DNA from: Neorhizobium sp. NCHU2750
GTDB lineage: Bacteria; Pseudomonadota; Alphaproteobacteria; Rhizobiales; Rhizobiaceae
Direction of reading: 5' to 3'
NCBI RefSeq assembly: GCF_003597675.1
Contig: NZ_CP030828.1
Coordinates: 322,001-386,000 of the forward strand
DNA length: 64,000 nt
Shown piece by piece: positions 34,835 through 43,584 of the stretch (position 1 is the stretch's first letter; the number at the start of each line of letters is the position of its first letter). The translations under genes and the position numbers were made by a program. The notes beneath the pieces were generated by a model, which saw only the letters and a list, made by a program, of their open reading frames with translations, had not been told where the DNA came from and ran no database searches.

Positions 34835-35284
34835 TCGGAATATCTTCGGAACTTCCCATAGTCCACCAATCGTGGCGATTAACTTGCATCGTCAGGGCGC
34901 GCCTCGCACGTTTAAGTAAGGCCTCGGAGATTGCGTTCCGGCGACGTCTTTCGTCAGAAGCGTTCGCTGTGGTATCGCAAAGGCATGTCATACAGGGCAT
35001 TCGGTGGCCAATCGCCGAACTTCGGAGCCGCCAGTGCTCCATTGGCCGGCCATTGGATGAGTGGCAACTTGTCGCAGTCACGTGTCTCAGTTGCCAAAAC
35101 TCAACCCGTCTAGGGAATGGAACCCAAAAGCTGCACTGATCGGAATTCTGCGTCGAATGGCGTACTGGATGCCAAATTCCTTGCCGGCTGCTCTTTCGCC
35201 GCTGCCGTATCCATAAGAGATTGGCTGGCTGTGATATCGATTAGTCGCGGGCCCTCTACGCCGTGTGCATCAAAGGAATGAACA
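34835..35284. other. Intergenic region between divergent MFS and flavin-reductase-like genes
   Basis: These 450 bases contain no open frame with convincing codon use or ribosome site on either strand. They must hold the MFS promoter (minus) and the promoter of the gene at 35285 (plus). I saw no strong palindrome or hairpin. Confidence 0.45.
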
Positions 35285-35926
35285 ATGACAATGAATTTTT
35301 CCCGGTCGGAAACAGGCGAGCGCATGGGGTTCGATTTTACCTCGTTGACCGCGCGCGAGAGGTACAAGCTGATGATCGGCACCATCATTCCACGACCGAT
35401 TGCCCTGGTGACGACCGTTGACGAGGAGGGCCGTGTCAATGCTGCGCCGTTCAGCTTCTTCAACTGCCTTTCGGCGGATCCGCCGATCCTTGCGCTCGGT
35501 GTCGAGAACAATCCCGACATGTCGTTCAAGGACACGGGCCACAATATCCGCATGACCGAGGTCTTCACCGTAAATATCGTGTCATTCGCGATTGGCGAGG
35601 CGATGCATGTCTGTGCCGCCAAGTATCCGCGTGGTATCGATGAACTGAAGCAGGCAGGCCTGACGGCTATGCCGGGCACGAAGATCGCCGCGCCCTATAT
35701 CAAGGAAGCGCCTGCTGCCTTCGAATGCAGGCGTCATGTGACGCTGGAGCTTGGAAGATCGCGCCAGATCATCATGGGCGAGATCGTCTTCGCCCATTAC
35801 CAGGATGGTGTTGTCGATGAAAATCTGCATGTCGACCCGGCCGGTATCGATGCCATCGCAAGGCTTGGCGGGGATACCTGCGCCACGATCCGCGATCGGT
35901 TCGAGATGTTTACGCCGAAGCTGTGA
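35285..35926 (+). CDS. Flavin reductase-like FMN-binding protein
   Basis: This 213-residue split-barrel protein of the DIM6/NtaB (flavoredoxin-like) family has the core LTARERYKLMIGTIIPRPIALVTTVDEEGRVNAAPFSFFNCLSADPPILALGV followed by KDTGHNIRMTEVFTVNIVS. The IPRPIALV/NAAPFSFF pattern marks the cytoplasmic flavoredoxin branch rather than the short HpaC type. The ATG at 35285 follows AAAGGAATGAAC; a later in-frame ATG at 35324 is possible. It may give reduced flavin to an oxygenase or act as an NAD(P)H-flavin oxidoreductase. It stands alone. Confidence 0.86.
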   Translation: MTMNFSRSETGERMGFDFTSLTARERYKLMIGTIIPRPIALVTTVDEEGRVNAAPFSFFNCLSADPPILALGVENNPDMSFKDTGHNIRMTEVFTVNIVSFAIGEAMHVCAAKYPRGIDELKQAGLTAMPGTKIAAPYIKEAPAAFECRRHVTLELGRSRQIIMGEIVFAHYQDGVVDENLHVDPAGIDAIARLGGDTCATIRDRFEMFTPKL

Positions 35927-36383
35927 AATGGTCACCCGACCGGCTTGGCAACATATTTCAAAGCCAACCGGCCAATCCCGAACCCGCCGTTGTCGTCGCC
36001 TGGAAATCAACACCGAGAAACCAGGCGCCGACAGCAAGAACAGCGATCAGAACTGATATCGACGGCCCGAAATCTGTAGCCAGTATGTAGCTTACACGGA
36101 TCAGGTCGTTCGGATGAAAGAAGTCTCGCAACATGAGATCGCCGCCATAGCGTGAAATGAACGAGACCCAAACGCCGTTGGACGCAGAGAGTTCCGGCAA
36201 TGTGTCACATATCATGCATGACGATTGAGCCACGCGCGGACAGCCGCTGGAAGCAAGGGATCGCGAGCGACATCATCTCGCTCCGCACGACCTTGCCCAT
36301 GGCTTTGAGGCCATTTCGTAGTCGGGCCGACCTCAAGCGGCACGACACACCAGGGCCAGTTGACGCCACGCAGTGAACTTGCC
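35927..36383. other. Intergenic region with a possible small membrane protein
   Basis: This 457-base region lies downstream of the flavin-reductase-like gene and of the AKR-RidA gene. On the minus strand an ATG at 36134 opens 58 codons ending at 35958 (MLRDFFHPNDLIRVSYILAT...), with one hydrophobic segment (PSISVLIAVLAVGAWFLGV). It could be a small single-pass protein, but there is no strong ribosome site and I do not recognise it. Nothing else is seen. Confidence 0.3.
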
Positions 36384-37847
36384 TTAGGCGCAGATAGCTT
36401 CCGCCTCGATCTCGACCTCATAATCGCCGACGAGATTGCCGGCCTCAATGAGCGTGTTGGCGGGCAGGACGGTCGAAAACATCCGGCCATGGGCGCGCGA
36501 CACCGGCTCCCACTGGTTCGCGTCGCGCAGGTAGACCCGGGTACGCACGACATCCTCCATACTGCCGCCGAGTGCAGAGATCGACGCGGCAATCTTGTCG
36601 AGAATATAGGTTGCCTGGGCGCCCGGATTGCCCGGTGCGACGCAGCGATCGGCTGCATGGGTCGCCGTCGTGCCGGAAACCAATATCCGGTCGCCGATCC
36701 TGACTGCTCTGCTATAGCCGGCGATGGGTTCCCAGACGCTGCCGGAGGAGACGCGCATGCGGTTCGGCCTGCCAGGGACCGGTTCTGCGGTGTAGATGGA
36801 AGGAATGGCGTCGAGATGGTGGCTCAGGTCTCCGGAGGCGGTCAGGAAGGGCGGCTTGCGATATTCGTCGCCGCAATCGCCGGGGATTGGCTTCGTGGCG
36901 GCAAAGGCAGTATCGAGCGCTGCCTTGTCCTCGTCGTCGAGCTTGAAGGAAAAGACCTTGAGGTTGTCGTCGCGGTGTTCGCTCTCGCCGAGCCGCGCAC
37001 CGATGATTGTTGCCGCCACTGCCTTATGCTCAAGCACCCACCGGCTGGCGACGTTGGAGATCGAAACCCCGTGCTTGCGGGCGATATCGCCGGCTGCCTT
37101 GAGGATGCCCTGAAATCCTTCCCAGCCGCCTGCAGCGTCGATGAAGCGCTTGTATTTCGAACGGCTCCAATCGGCGATTTCGCTCGGTTCGGATCTGCCA
37201 AGCCACTTTTCCGAGAGGAACCCACCGCAGAGCGTGCCATACGCAAGCAGTTTGACGCCACTCTTCGCACAAAGGTGGGAAAGGGCGCCACCCGCCCGGC
37301 GATCCACGAGCGAGAAGGAGATCTGGTTGGTCGCGATCTCTATGCCGTCGGCGAGCGCCACTGCGAGATGGGCGGCGTCGAAATTGGTGAGGCCGAGTGC
37401 GGTAATGAGGCCCTCTTCCTTCATCTTCTGCATCTCATGCAGCGCATCGAGCCAGGCCGGATGTTCGAATGTCCACCAATGGAACTGCAGGAGATCAATC
37501 CGGTCGGTATCTAGCCGGCGCAGCCGCTCCTCAACGCCGCGGCGCACCACGCCCCGGGTCATCGGACCCGGCTCCGGGCACCACTTGGTGAAGGCGACTG
37601 GACGTTTCGATGCGTCGGAATAGCGGGAGAGCAGCCGGCCGGTGATAAGTTCTGCGGAGCCATAGTGATCGGCCATGTCGAACGTATCGAAGCCGGCTTG
37701 GGCATAGGCCTGCAGGGCGGTTGCACCGACTTCCGGGTCGATCACCGCGCCGTTCTTCTCGATATCGGCGACCTGCCAGAGACCGCAGACAAGGCGGCTG
37801 ATTGAAAGGCCAGCTGCGATCGAGATGCGTTCGGGGGATTGGCTCAT
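36384..37847 (-). CDS. Aldo/keto reductase - RidA-like fusion protein
   Basis: The protein of about 487 residues has an N-terminal aldo/keto reductase barrel (about 1-335) and a C-terminal RidA/YjgF-like domain (about 350-487). The AKR tetrad is visible as DMADHYG (Asp, Tyr), FTKW (Lys) and LLQFHWW (His). The RidA part shows VRIGDRILVSGTTATH, GAQATYILDKIAASISALGGSMEDVVRTRVYLRD and IEAEAI. The catalytic Arg of true RidA (in PARS-VEV) is replaced here (PANTLIEAG), so imine deaminase activity is doubtful. The start is the ATG at 37847 with AAGGA eight bases upstream, or the ATG at 37856. It is the last gene of the minus Liv-type operon. Confidence 0.88.
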   Translation of the reverse strand: MSQSPERISIAAGLSISRLVCGLWQVADIEKNGAVIDPEVGATALQAYAQAGFDTFDMADHYGSAELITGRLLSRYSDASKRPVAFTKWCPEPGPMTRGVVRRGVEERLRRLDTDRIDLLQFHWWTFEHPAWLDALHEMQKMKEEGLITALGLTNFDAAHLAVALADGIEIATNQISFSLVDRRAGGALSHLCAKSGVKLLAYGTLCGGFLSEKWLGRSEPSEIADWSRSKYKRFIDAAGGWEGFQGILKAAGDIARKHGVSISNVASRWVLEHKAVAATIIGARLGESEHRDDNLKVFSFKLDDEDKAALDTAFAATKPIPGDCGDEYRKPPFLTASGDLSHHLDAIPSIYTAEPVPGRPNRMRVSSGSVWEPIAGYSRAVRIGDRILVSGTTATHAADRCVAPGNPGAQATYILDKIAASISALGGSMEDVVRTRVYLRDANQWEPVSRAHGRMFSTVLPANTLIEAGNLVGDYEVEIEAEAICA

Positions 37848-37852
37848 TGTGG

Positions 37853-38836
37853 TCATTCCTTCGATGCCTGCTGGGCTCTGGATTTTGAGTTGAAACGTCC
37901 GGCAATCGGCGATCGGCCTTGGCCGAGTATGCCGCGCGGGCGCAGGAGCAGGATGAGGCAAAGTCCCACACCGATCGCGACGATCTGCAGGGAGGATGCC
38001 CGGGCCTGCTGTTCGGGCGGAACGAAGACGGAAACTGCGGCGGCGGTCAGGGCCCAGAGACCCCAGACCAGGATTGATCCGAGAATGGCGCCGCGATTGT
38101 TGCCGGATCCGCCAACGATCAGCATGGCCCATACCTGGAAAGTCAGGATGGGCAGGTAGTTGTCGGGTGCGATGAAGCCGATGAAGTGCCCCTGAACTGC
38201 GCCGGCCAGCCCCATGATCGCGCCACCGATCGTAAATGCCTGCAGACGGAAACGGATCGGGCGCTTGCCAAGTGCCTGCGCGGCAGTCTCGTCCTCGCGA
38301 ATTGCCCGCAAGACGCGGCCCCATGGGCTTTTCGCCAGATGTTCAAGTCCGAGATAGAGCGCAAGGACGACGCAGGCTGTCAGCGCCAGATTGGCAAGAC
38401 TGAAGGCGAGCGGATCGGAGGCGAGGCTGCCGAAGGGGCGCGGTATGAAACCCACGCCGAAGGCGCCGCCTGTAAGTGGCTGAATGTTCAATACGCAGAG
38501 TTGCACCGAGACGGCAACTCCGAAAGTGGCAATCGCCAGATAGTCCGATCGTAGTCTGATCGTCAGAGCTCCCACCAGCCATGCAGCAATCCCGGCGGTC
38601 AGTGCCGCAGCCATCCAGCCGATCAAGATAGGCAGGCCGAACCCGCCGAAGCGATCGGGCGTCTCAGGCGTCGTCAGCAGTGCGGACGTATAGGCCCCGA
38701 TGGCGACGAAGGCCGCGATGCCGACATTGAACAGGCCGGTCTGGCCCCATTGCACGTTGAGACCGAGGCAGATGATCGCGTAGGTCAGGGCCATGGTGAG
38801 GAAGAAAGCGCCATAGGCAAGGATATCGAGGCTCAT
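37853..38836 (-). CDS. Branched-chain-type ABC transporter permease (LivM-like)
   Basis: This permease of about 327 residues has about nine to ten helices, with the LivM hallmarks GLNVQWGQTGLFNVGIAAFVAIGAYTSALL, YLAIATFGVAVSVQL and the cytoplasmic loop SPWGRVLRAIREDETAAQALGKRPIRFRLQAFTIGGAIMGLAG. The ATG at 38836 overlaps the LivH-like stop by four bases. A short tail after PRGILGQGR is unremarkable. Confidence 0.93.
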   Translation of the reverse strand: MSLDILAYGAFFLTMALTYAIICLGLNVQWGQTGLFNVGIAAFVAIGAYTSALLTTPETPDRFGGFGLPILIGWMAAALTAGIAAWLVGALTIRLRSDYLAIATFGVAVSVQLCVLNIQPLTGGAFGVGFIPRPFGSLASDPLAFSLANLALTACVVLALYLGLEHLAKSPWGRVLRAIREDETAAQALGKRPIRFRLQAFTIGGAIMGLAGAVQGHFIGFIAPDNYLPILTFQVWAMLIVGGSGNNRGAILGSILVWGLWALTAAAVSVFVPPEQQARASSLQIVAIGVGLCLILLLRPRGILGQGRSPIAGRFNSKSRAQQASKE

Positions 38837-39744
38837 GCGGCCCTCCCGAACAAGCCGCGCGGCCGCACCAGAAGCACGATCACGAGAATGACGAAGGAGA
38901 CTGCAGCGCGCCATTCAGCACCGACGAGCTGGACAGCGAGTGCTTCAGACAGACCGACGATCAGCCCGGCAAGCATCGCGCCGGGCACACTGCCTATGCC
39001 TCCGAGGATCGCAGCGGCAAACAGAGGTAGCAGCAGATCATTGCCGAGATAAGGCCGGATCTGCACGAGGAGCCCAGTCATGATGCCCGCAATGCAGGCG
39101 AGTGCTGCGCCAAGGAACCAGACGACGCGGATCACCCGGCGAACGTCGACGCCGGCAATGCCGGCAAGAGCGGGGTTTTCGCTCACCGCGCGCATTGATC
39201 GCCCGATGTCGGTGCGGGTCATCAGAAGGTGGATGACGATTACCGCCACGAGGCTCACACCGAGTGATAGAAGCTGATCTGGTGTGGCGCGTAATCCGCC
39301 GCCAAGCTTCACCGCAATCTGCAGCGCTTTGGTGTAATAGGCGGGCTTCGAGGTGAAGATAAATTCAAGCAGGCTGCGCAGTGCCAGCGATGCGCCAAAG
39401 CTGGCCATGACGAGAATGATAATCGCACTGCCGCGCCGCCGCAGCCTGCCGAACAGCAAGGCGTCGACCGCGAGCGCCAGAAGGCCTGTGAGTGCTATCG
39501 CGAGAATGGCAGCGATCGGCAGTGACCAGCCGAAGGAAAATGGTGCAATTGGCTGTACGAGCGTCGTCGAAAGCATGCCGAGCGCGCCGCTGATCGCCAT
39601 GGCGAGATAGGCGCCCCAAGAGAGAAGTTCGCCGTGGGCAAAATTGGCGAACCGCAAGATCGAATAGGTGAGGGTGACACCGATCGCTCCGAGCCCGATC
39701 ATCGCACCTGCGACCAGGCCGTCCATCAGAAATTGTGGATTCAT
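38833..39744 (-). CDS. Branched-chain-type ABC transporter permease (LivH-like)
   Basis: This 303-residue permease has about eight helices. The family pattern is GAMIGLGAIGVTLTYSILRFANFAHGELLSWGAYLAM at the start and TDIGRSMRAVSENPALAGIAGVDVRRVIRVVWFLGAALACIAGIMTGL in the centre, ending in the LLVRPRGLFG signature. It overlaps the upstream ATPase gene by four bases. Confidence 0.93.
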   Translation of the reverse strand: MNPQFLMDGLVAGAMIGLGAIGVTLTYSILRFANFAHGELLSWGAYLAMAISGALGMLSTTLVQPIAPFSFGWSLPIAAILAIALTGLLALAVDALLFGRLRRRGSAIIILVMASFGASLALRSLLEFIFTSKPAYYTKALQIAVKLGGGLRATPDQLLSLGVSLVAVIVIHLLMTRTDIGRSMRAVSENPALAGIAGVDVRRVIRVVWFLGAALACIAGIMTGLLVQIRPYLGNDLLLPLFAAAILGGIGSVPGAMLAGLIVGLSEALAVQLVGAEWRAAVSFVILVIVLLVRPRGLFGRAA

Positions 39745-40511
39745 GGCTGCCCAGCCTCCCGGACATGGTTTTTTGCATGTCCCGTGCCGAGGTAAAGTTT
39801 GGCGATGACCGGATTGTCGAGAAGGGATGCCGCCGCACCTTCATGGCGGATCTGTCCTTCGACGAGAACGACGGCGCGGCTGGCGATCTTCAAGGCCGCC
39901 TTGACGTTCTGTTCGACGAGAATGATGGTGACGCCTGCCGCATTGATCCGCTGCAGCATGTCGAAGACCTCTGAAACGATCTTGGGAGACAGCCCGGCCG
40001 ATGGTTCATCAAGGATGATGACTGGAGGGTCCACAATCAGCGCCCGGGCGACCGCCAGCATCTGCCGCTGACCGCCCGAAAGCGTGCCGGCGAGCCGCGA
40101 CGGGGCAGAGGCGAGGTCGGGAAAACGCTCGTAAAGCGCCTTGATCCTGTCCGCCCTCATGGGCTTCGGCAGAACTGCGGCGGCAAGCTGAAGATTTTCA
40201 TGGATGCTGAGCGTCGCGAAGATATTTTCCGTCTGTGGTACGAACGCGAGGCCTTCCGTGATCTTGCGATGGGCAGGCACATTGGTAATGTCGCGCCCGG
40301 ACAGGATGACGTGGCCGGCATGGATTGGAACGACGCCCGCGATGGCCTTGACGAAGGTCGACTTGCCGGCGCCGTTCGGACCGAGAAGCACCAGAAGTTC
40401 GCCCGGTGCAACGGAAAGATCGATCCCGCGAACGATCGGCAGGTCCGGCTCGTAGCCGGCAACGAGACCGCGTGTTTCAAGCGCAGCAATGCTGTTCGAG
40501 GAACCGCTCAT
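39741..40511 (-). CDS. Branched-chain-type ABC transporter ATPase (LivF-like)
   Basis: This 256-residue ATPase has Walker A GPNGAGKST, a Q-loop in FVPQTENIFATLSIHENL, the signature LSGGQRQMLAVARAL and Walker B VIILDEPSAGLSP. The ATG at 40511 overlaps the LivG-like stop by four bases; earlier in-frame codons lack a start with a ribosome site. Confidence 0.94.
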   Translation of the reverse strand: MSGSSNSIAALETRGLVAGYEPDLPIVRGIDLSVAPGELLVLLGPNGAGKSTFVKAIAGVVPIHAGHVILSGRDITNVPAHRKITEGLAFVPQTENIFATLSIHENLQLAAAVLPKPMRADRIKALYERFPDLASAPSRLAGTLSGGQRQMLAVARALIVDPPVIILDEPSAGLSPKIVSEVFDMLQRINAAGVTIILVEQNVKAALKIASRAVVLVEGQIRHEGAAASLLDNPVIAKLYLGTGHAKNHVREAGQP

Positions 40512-41317
40512 GCAGCGCCTCCGAGATAGGCCTCGATCACCGCCGGATTGGCCGCGACATCGGCCGGTGTGCCCTCGGCAAGCGGCCGGCCGAGCGCCAT
40601 GGCGACGACGCGCGAGCATAGGCGCGAGACCATATCCATGTTGTGTTCGATCAGAAGGATGGATTTGCCCTGTGCATTCAGCGCAATCACCCGCTCCATG
40701 ATCGTCTCCAGAAGCGCCGGATTGACACCGGCTGCCGGTTCGTCGAGCAGGATCGCCTGTGGATCTGCCATCAGAATTCGCGCCAGTTCGAGAAGCTTTC
40801 TCTGCCCGCCGGACAGAACTCTTGCCGGTTCATGTTCAAGATCGGATAGCGTGACAAAATCCAGAAGTGCCCGCGCCTTTTCAGTCGCGGCCTTCTCCTG
40901 TCGGCGGACGAGGCCGGGGCGCAGGAAATTGGCAAAAAGCCGCTCGCCTCCCTGGGCCTGTGCGCCTGTCAGCAGATTGTCGAGCACGCTCATTTCGAGA
41001 AATGGTCGCGGTATCTGGAAGGTTCTGCCGACACCGCTGGCAATGCGCTTTTCCGGGCTATCCTGCGAAACGTCACGGCCGCCGATCCAGATCTCACCGG
41101 ATGTCGGCTTGAGCGATCCGGCGATCAGGTTGAAGAGAGTTGTCTTGCCGGCGCCGTTGGGGCCGATCAGGCCGACCATTTCACCCGAACCGAGCGACAA
41201 TGACATGCCGGAAACGGCGGTCATGCCTTGAAATTTCTTGACCAGATTGCGTGCCTCGACAACCGCCGCAGAGCGGCCGGCAACATTTTCGGCGATGTTG
41301 GAGGAGGTTCGGGGCAT
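40508..41317 (-). CDS. Branched-chain-type ABC transporter ATPase (LivG-like)
   Basis: This 269-residue ATPase has Walker A GPNGAGKTT, LivG-type GVGRTFQIPRPFLEMSVLDNLL, the signature LSGGQRKLLELARIL and Walker B AILLDEPAAGVNP, followed by the C-terminal EGTPADVAANPAVIEAYLGG tail. It is the first gene of the minus-strand operon and is divergent from the GntR gene at 41426, whose product probably controls it. Confidence 0.94.
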   Translation of the reverse strand: MPRTSSNIAENVAGRSAAVVEARNLVKKFQGMTAVSGMSLSLGSGEMVGLIGPNGAGKTTLFNLIAGSLKPTSGEIWIGGRDVSQDSPEKRIASGVGRTFQIPRPFLEMSVLDNLLTGAQAQGGERLFANFLRPGLVRRQEKAATEKARALLDFVTLSDLEHEPARVLSGGQRKLLELARILMADPQAILLDEPAAGVNPALLETIMERVIALNAQGKSILLIEHNMDMVSRLCSRVVAMALGRPLAEGTPADVAANPAVIEAYLGGAA

Positions 41318-41350
41318 GGCAGAAGAAAGGTTCTTGATTTGATGGTTGAT

Positions 41351-41362
41351 GTTTGATCAAAC
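41351..41362. promoter_or_regulatory. Candidate GntR (FCD) operator in divergent promoter
   Basis: The perfect 12-base palindrome GTTTGATCAAAC lies in the 108-base gap between the livG-type start and the gntR-type start. A TGATCA core suits FCD-type GntR repressors. Its position allows control of both operons. Confidence 0.55.
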
Positions 41363-41425
41363 TTCACCCATGGCGGAAAAGCAACCGGAAAAACAATCCG
41401 GCAGGGGCAAAAGCGGGAGAGGCGG

Positions 41426-42175
41426 ATGGCGGTGCAGGCGCGACGGGGAGGTGACGGGGTCGCCGCGCGGGACGTGCTGGCACCTGTCGGGCGCGAGACG
41501 CTGCATGAACGCGTTTACGCACAGCTGCGGCGCTCATTGATCAATGGCATGTTCGATGCTGGAGACGTGCTGCGCATCGTCGATCTGGCCGAGCGGCTGC
41601 AGACCAGTACCATGCCGGTGCGCGAAGCCCTGGGGCGGCTCGTCTCGGAACAGGCGCTGGAAGCACTGCCGAGCCGGTCCGTGCGCGTGCCGCTGATCAC
41701 CCGCGAACGGCTCGATGACCTGGCGCGGGCACGGATCCTGATCGAGGGGCAGATGGTGGTGCTCGCTTTGCCCAACCTCACGAAGGATGATTTCGCAATT
41801 CTCAAACAGATCAATCTCGATTGCGATGCAGCCTTCGAGCGGCATGGGAAGGATATCGGTCAGGTCACCTCGGAGCTCAACCATCGCTTCCATTTTCATA
41901 TCTATGAGGCAGCTCGCTCTGCAGTCATGATCCCGATCGTCGAAAGCCTCTGGCTGCAATCCGGCGCGATCATCCGCAAGGCCGCCCATATCCATGACGA
42001 GCATGGTGGATTGGCTGCGACCGATCACCACTGGGCGCTGATCGAAGCGCTGGAACGGCGCGATGCGGAGATTGCGTTGCGATCACTGTCGAATGATATC
42101 AGCCGATCCTTCGATCTCATCCGTGGCCGGCTGGACCAGGAAGAGGCTGCGGCGAAAGAGGCATTCAATGACTGA
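41426..42175 (+). CDS. GntR-family regulator, FCD type
   Basis: This 249-residue regulator has an N-terminal winged helix (LHERVYAQLRRSLINGMFDAGDVLRIVDLAERLQTSTMPVREALGRLVSEQALEALPSRSVRVP) and a C-terminal all-helical FCD domain with the metal/ligand positions (ELNHRFHFHIYEAARSAVMIPIVESLW, DHHWALIEALERRDAEIALRSL). A GGGAGAGGCGG ribosome site precedes the ATG. It is divergent from the Liv-type transporter genes and heads the operon with TIGR04076, aldo/keto reductase and binding protein. It is the likely local repressor with a pathway metabolite as ligand. Confidence 0.92.
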   Translation: MAVQARRGGDGVAARDVLAPVGRETLHERVYAQLRRSLINGMFDAGDVLRIVDLAERLQTSTMPVREALGRLVSEQALEALPSRSVRVPLITRERLDDLARARILIEGQMVVLALPNLTKDDFAILKQINLDCDAAFERHGKDIGQVTSELNHRFHFHIYEAARSAVMIPIVESLWLQSGAIIRKAAHIHDEHGGLAATDHHWALIEALERRDAEIALRSLSNDISRSFDLIRGRLDQEEAAAKEAFND

Positions 42176-42527
42176 ACATGACGACGGTTTCGAATTGTTC
42201 GACCTACGGGTTGACGTGATCATCCCGGAAGGCGGTGCAGTCTATTGTGGCGCAAAGCCGGGCGACCATTTCACGCTTCAGGGCGAGATGCTGCATTTGC
42301 CCGCGGGGCAGGGCATTTCCATCTATTCGCTCGCCTCGGCACTTCCGCTTCTCGCCGCCAAGCAACGTCCGACGCATCGGAACGACTGGATGACGAGCGA
42401 TGCGGACATCGCTTGTCCCGATCCCAATTGCTCGACGCGGCTGAGGATCACCCGCACCGGCCTGCGCCGTTTCAGCCATGGCGAGACCACGGCTGTTCCA
42501 TTGCCCGCTTCATACCGTGACGAATAG
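42168..42527 (+). CDS. TIGR04076-like small protein
   Basis: This 119-residue protein matches the pattern I recall for the TIGR04076 family: a strand-rich start (FDLRVDVIIPEG), CGAKPGDHFTL, a central region around GISIYSLASALPLLAAKQ, and a C-terminal ACPDPNCSTRLRITRTG block with paired cysteines. The function of the family is not known to me. The ATG at 42168 overlaps the regulator stop by eight bases, and the aldo/keto reductase starts ten bases after it, so it is firmly part of this operon. Confidence 0.72.
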   Translation: MTEHDDGFELFDLRVDVIIPEGGAVYCGAKPGDHFTLQGEMLHLPAGQGISIYSLASALPLLAAKQRPTHRNDWMTSDADIACPDPNCSTRLRITRTGLRRFSHGETTAVPLPASYRDE

Positions 42528-42536
42528 GGAAACGAC

Positions 42537-43583
42537 ATGCAACGCATCACCATCGCGCCGAACTATGAGATCTCGCGGGTCATCCGAGGTGGCTGGCAGA
42601 TGGCCGGCGGCCACGGACCGATCGATGCCGACACTGCAGTTGAGGACATGGTTGCCTTCGCCGACGCCGGCATCACCACGTTCGACTGCGCCGATATCTA
42701 CACCGGCGTCGAGGAGCTGATCGGAAAATTCCGGCTGCGTTATGCCGATCTGCGCGGGCAGGAGGCTCTGTCGAAAATCAGGGTTCATACGAAATTCGTG
42801 CCCGATCTGACGGTCCTGCCGACAATCAGCAAGGCGTATGTGGAGAGTGTCATCGACACTTCCCGGAAGCGGCTCAACCTCGAGCGGCTCGACCTCGTGC
42901 AATTCCACTGGTGGGCCTATGACATTCCCGGATGGCTGGAGACGGCTGTCTGGCTGAAAGAGTTGCAGCAGGCCGGCAAGATCGACAAGGTGAGCGGTAC
43001 CAACTTCGACAGCGATCACATCGAGGCCATCATTGCCGCCGGTGTGCCCTTCACATCGCTGCAACTGCAATATTCATTGCTCGACCGGCGTCCGGAAGGA
43101 CGTATGGTGCAGCTTGCTGCAGAGAACAATTTCGCGCTCTTCTGTTACGGGACGGTTGCTGGCGGTTTCCTTGGTGATCGTTGGCTCGGCAAGCCTGAAC
43201 CGGACCATCCGCTCGAAAACCGGTCGCTCACCAAATACAAGCTGATCATCGACGATTTCGGCGGCTGGGATCTGTTCCAGGCACTGCTGTCGGTTCTGCG
43301 CAAGGTTGCCGACCGCCATGGCGTCGACATTGCCACGGTTGCAAGTGCAGCAATGCTGACGCGGCCAGGTGTTGCCGCGGTGATTGTCGGAGCACGTAAC
43401 CGTGACCATCTCGCCTCCAATCTGGCGATCGCCGACATCCGCCTGAGCGAGGTCGATTGCGCCGAAATCGATGCGGTTCTTGCTGAGGCAAGCCCGCTTG
43501 AAGGAGATGTCTATACGCTGGAACGTGACCGCGAGGGGCGGCACGGCAGCATCATGAAATACAATCTCAACAAAGGGGAATGA
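42537..43583 (+). CDS. Aldo/keto reductase (paralogue of the fusion protein's AKR domain)
   Basis: This 348-residue NAD(P)H-dependent barrel oxidoreductase shows the tetrad as FDCADIYTG (Asp, Tyr), HTKFV (Lys) and LVQFHWW (His). It shares many blocks with the AKR half of the protein at 36384 (QFHWW, xTNFDxxH, LLAYGT/FCYGT, CGGFL/AGGFL, SxxKYK, GGW-x2-FQ, VIVGAR), so the two are paralogues in divergent operons. It ends one base before the binding-protein gene. The substrate is unknown; aldose or dehydrogenase chemistry on the imported compound is probable. Confidence 0.9.
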   Translation: MQRITIAPNYEISRVIRGGWQMAGGHGPIDADTAVEDMVAFADAGITTFDCADIYTGVEELIGKFRLRYADLRGQEALSKIRVHTKFVPDLTVLPTISKAYVESVIDTSRKRLNLERLDLVQFHWWAYDIPGWLETAVWLKELQQAGKIDKVSGTNFDSDHIEAIIAAGVPFTSLQLQYSLLDRRPEGRMVQLAAENNFALFCYGTVAGGFLGDRWLGKPEPDHPLENRSLTKYKLIIDDFGGWDLFQALLSVLRKVADRHGVDIATVASAAMLTRPGVAAVIVGARNRDHLASNLAIADIRLSEVDCAEIDAVLAEASPLEGDVYTLERDREGRHGSIMKYNLNKGE

Positions 43584-43584
43584 C

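Noticed and set aside
37857-38324. N-terminal extension of the AKR-RidA frame into the LivM-like gene
   Set aside because: The upstream part is the out-of-frame shadow of the permease; ATG codons at 37856/37847 with AAGGA mark the real start.
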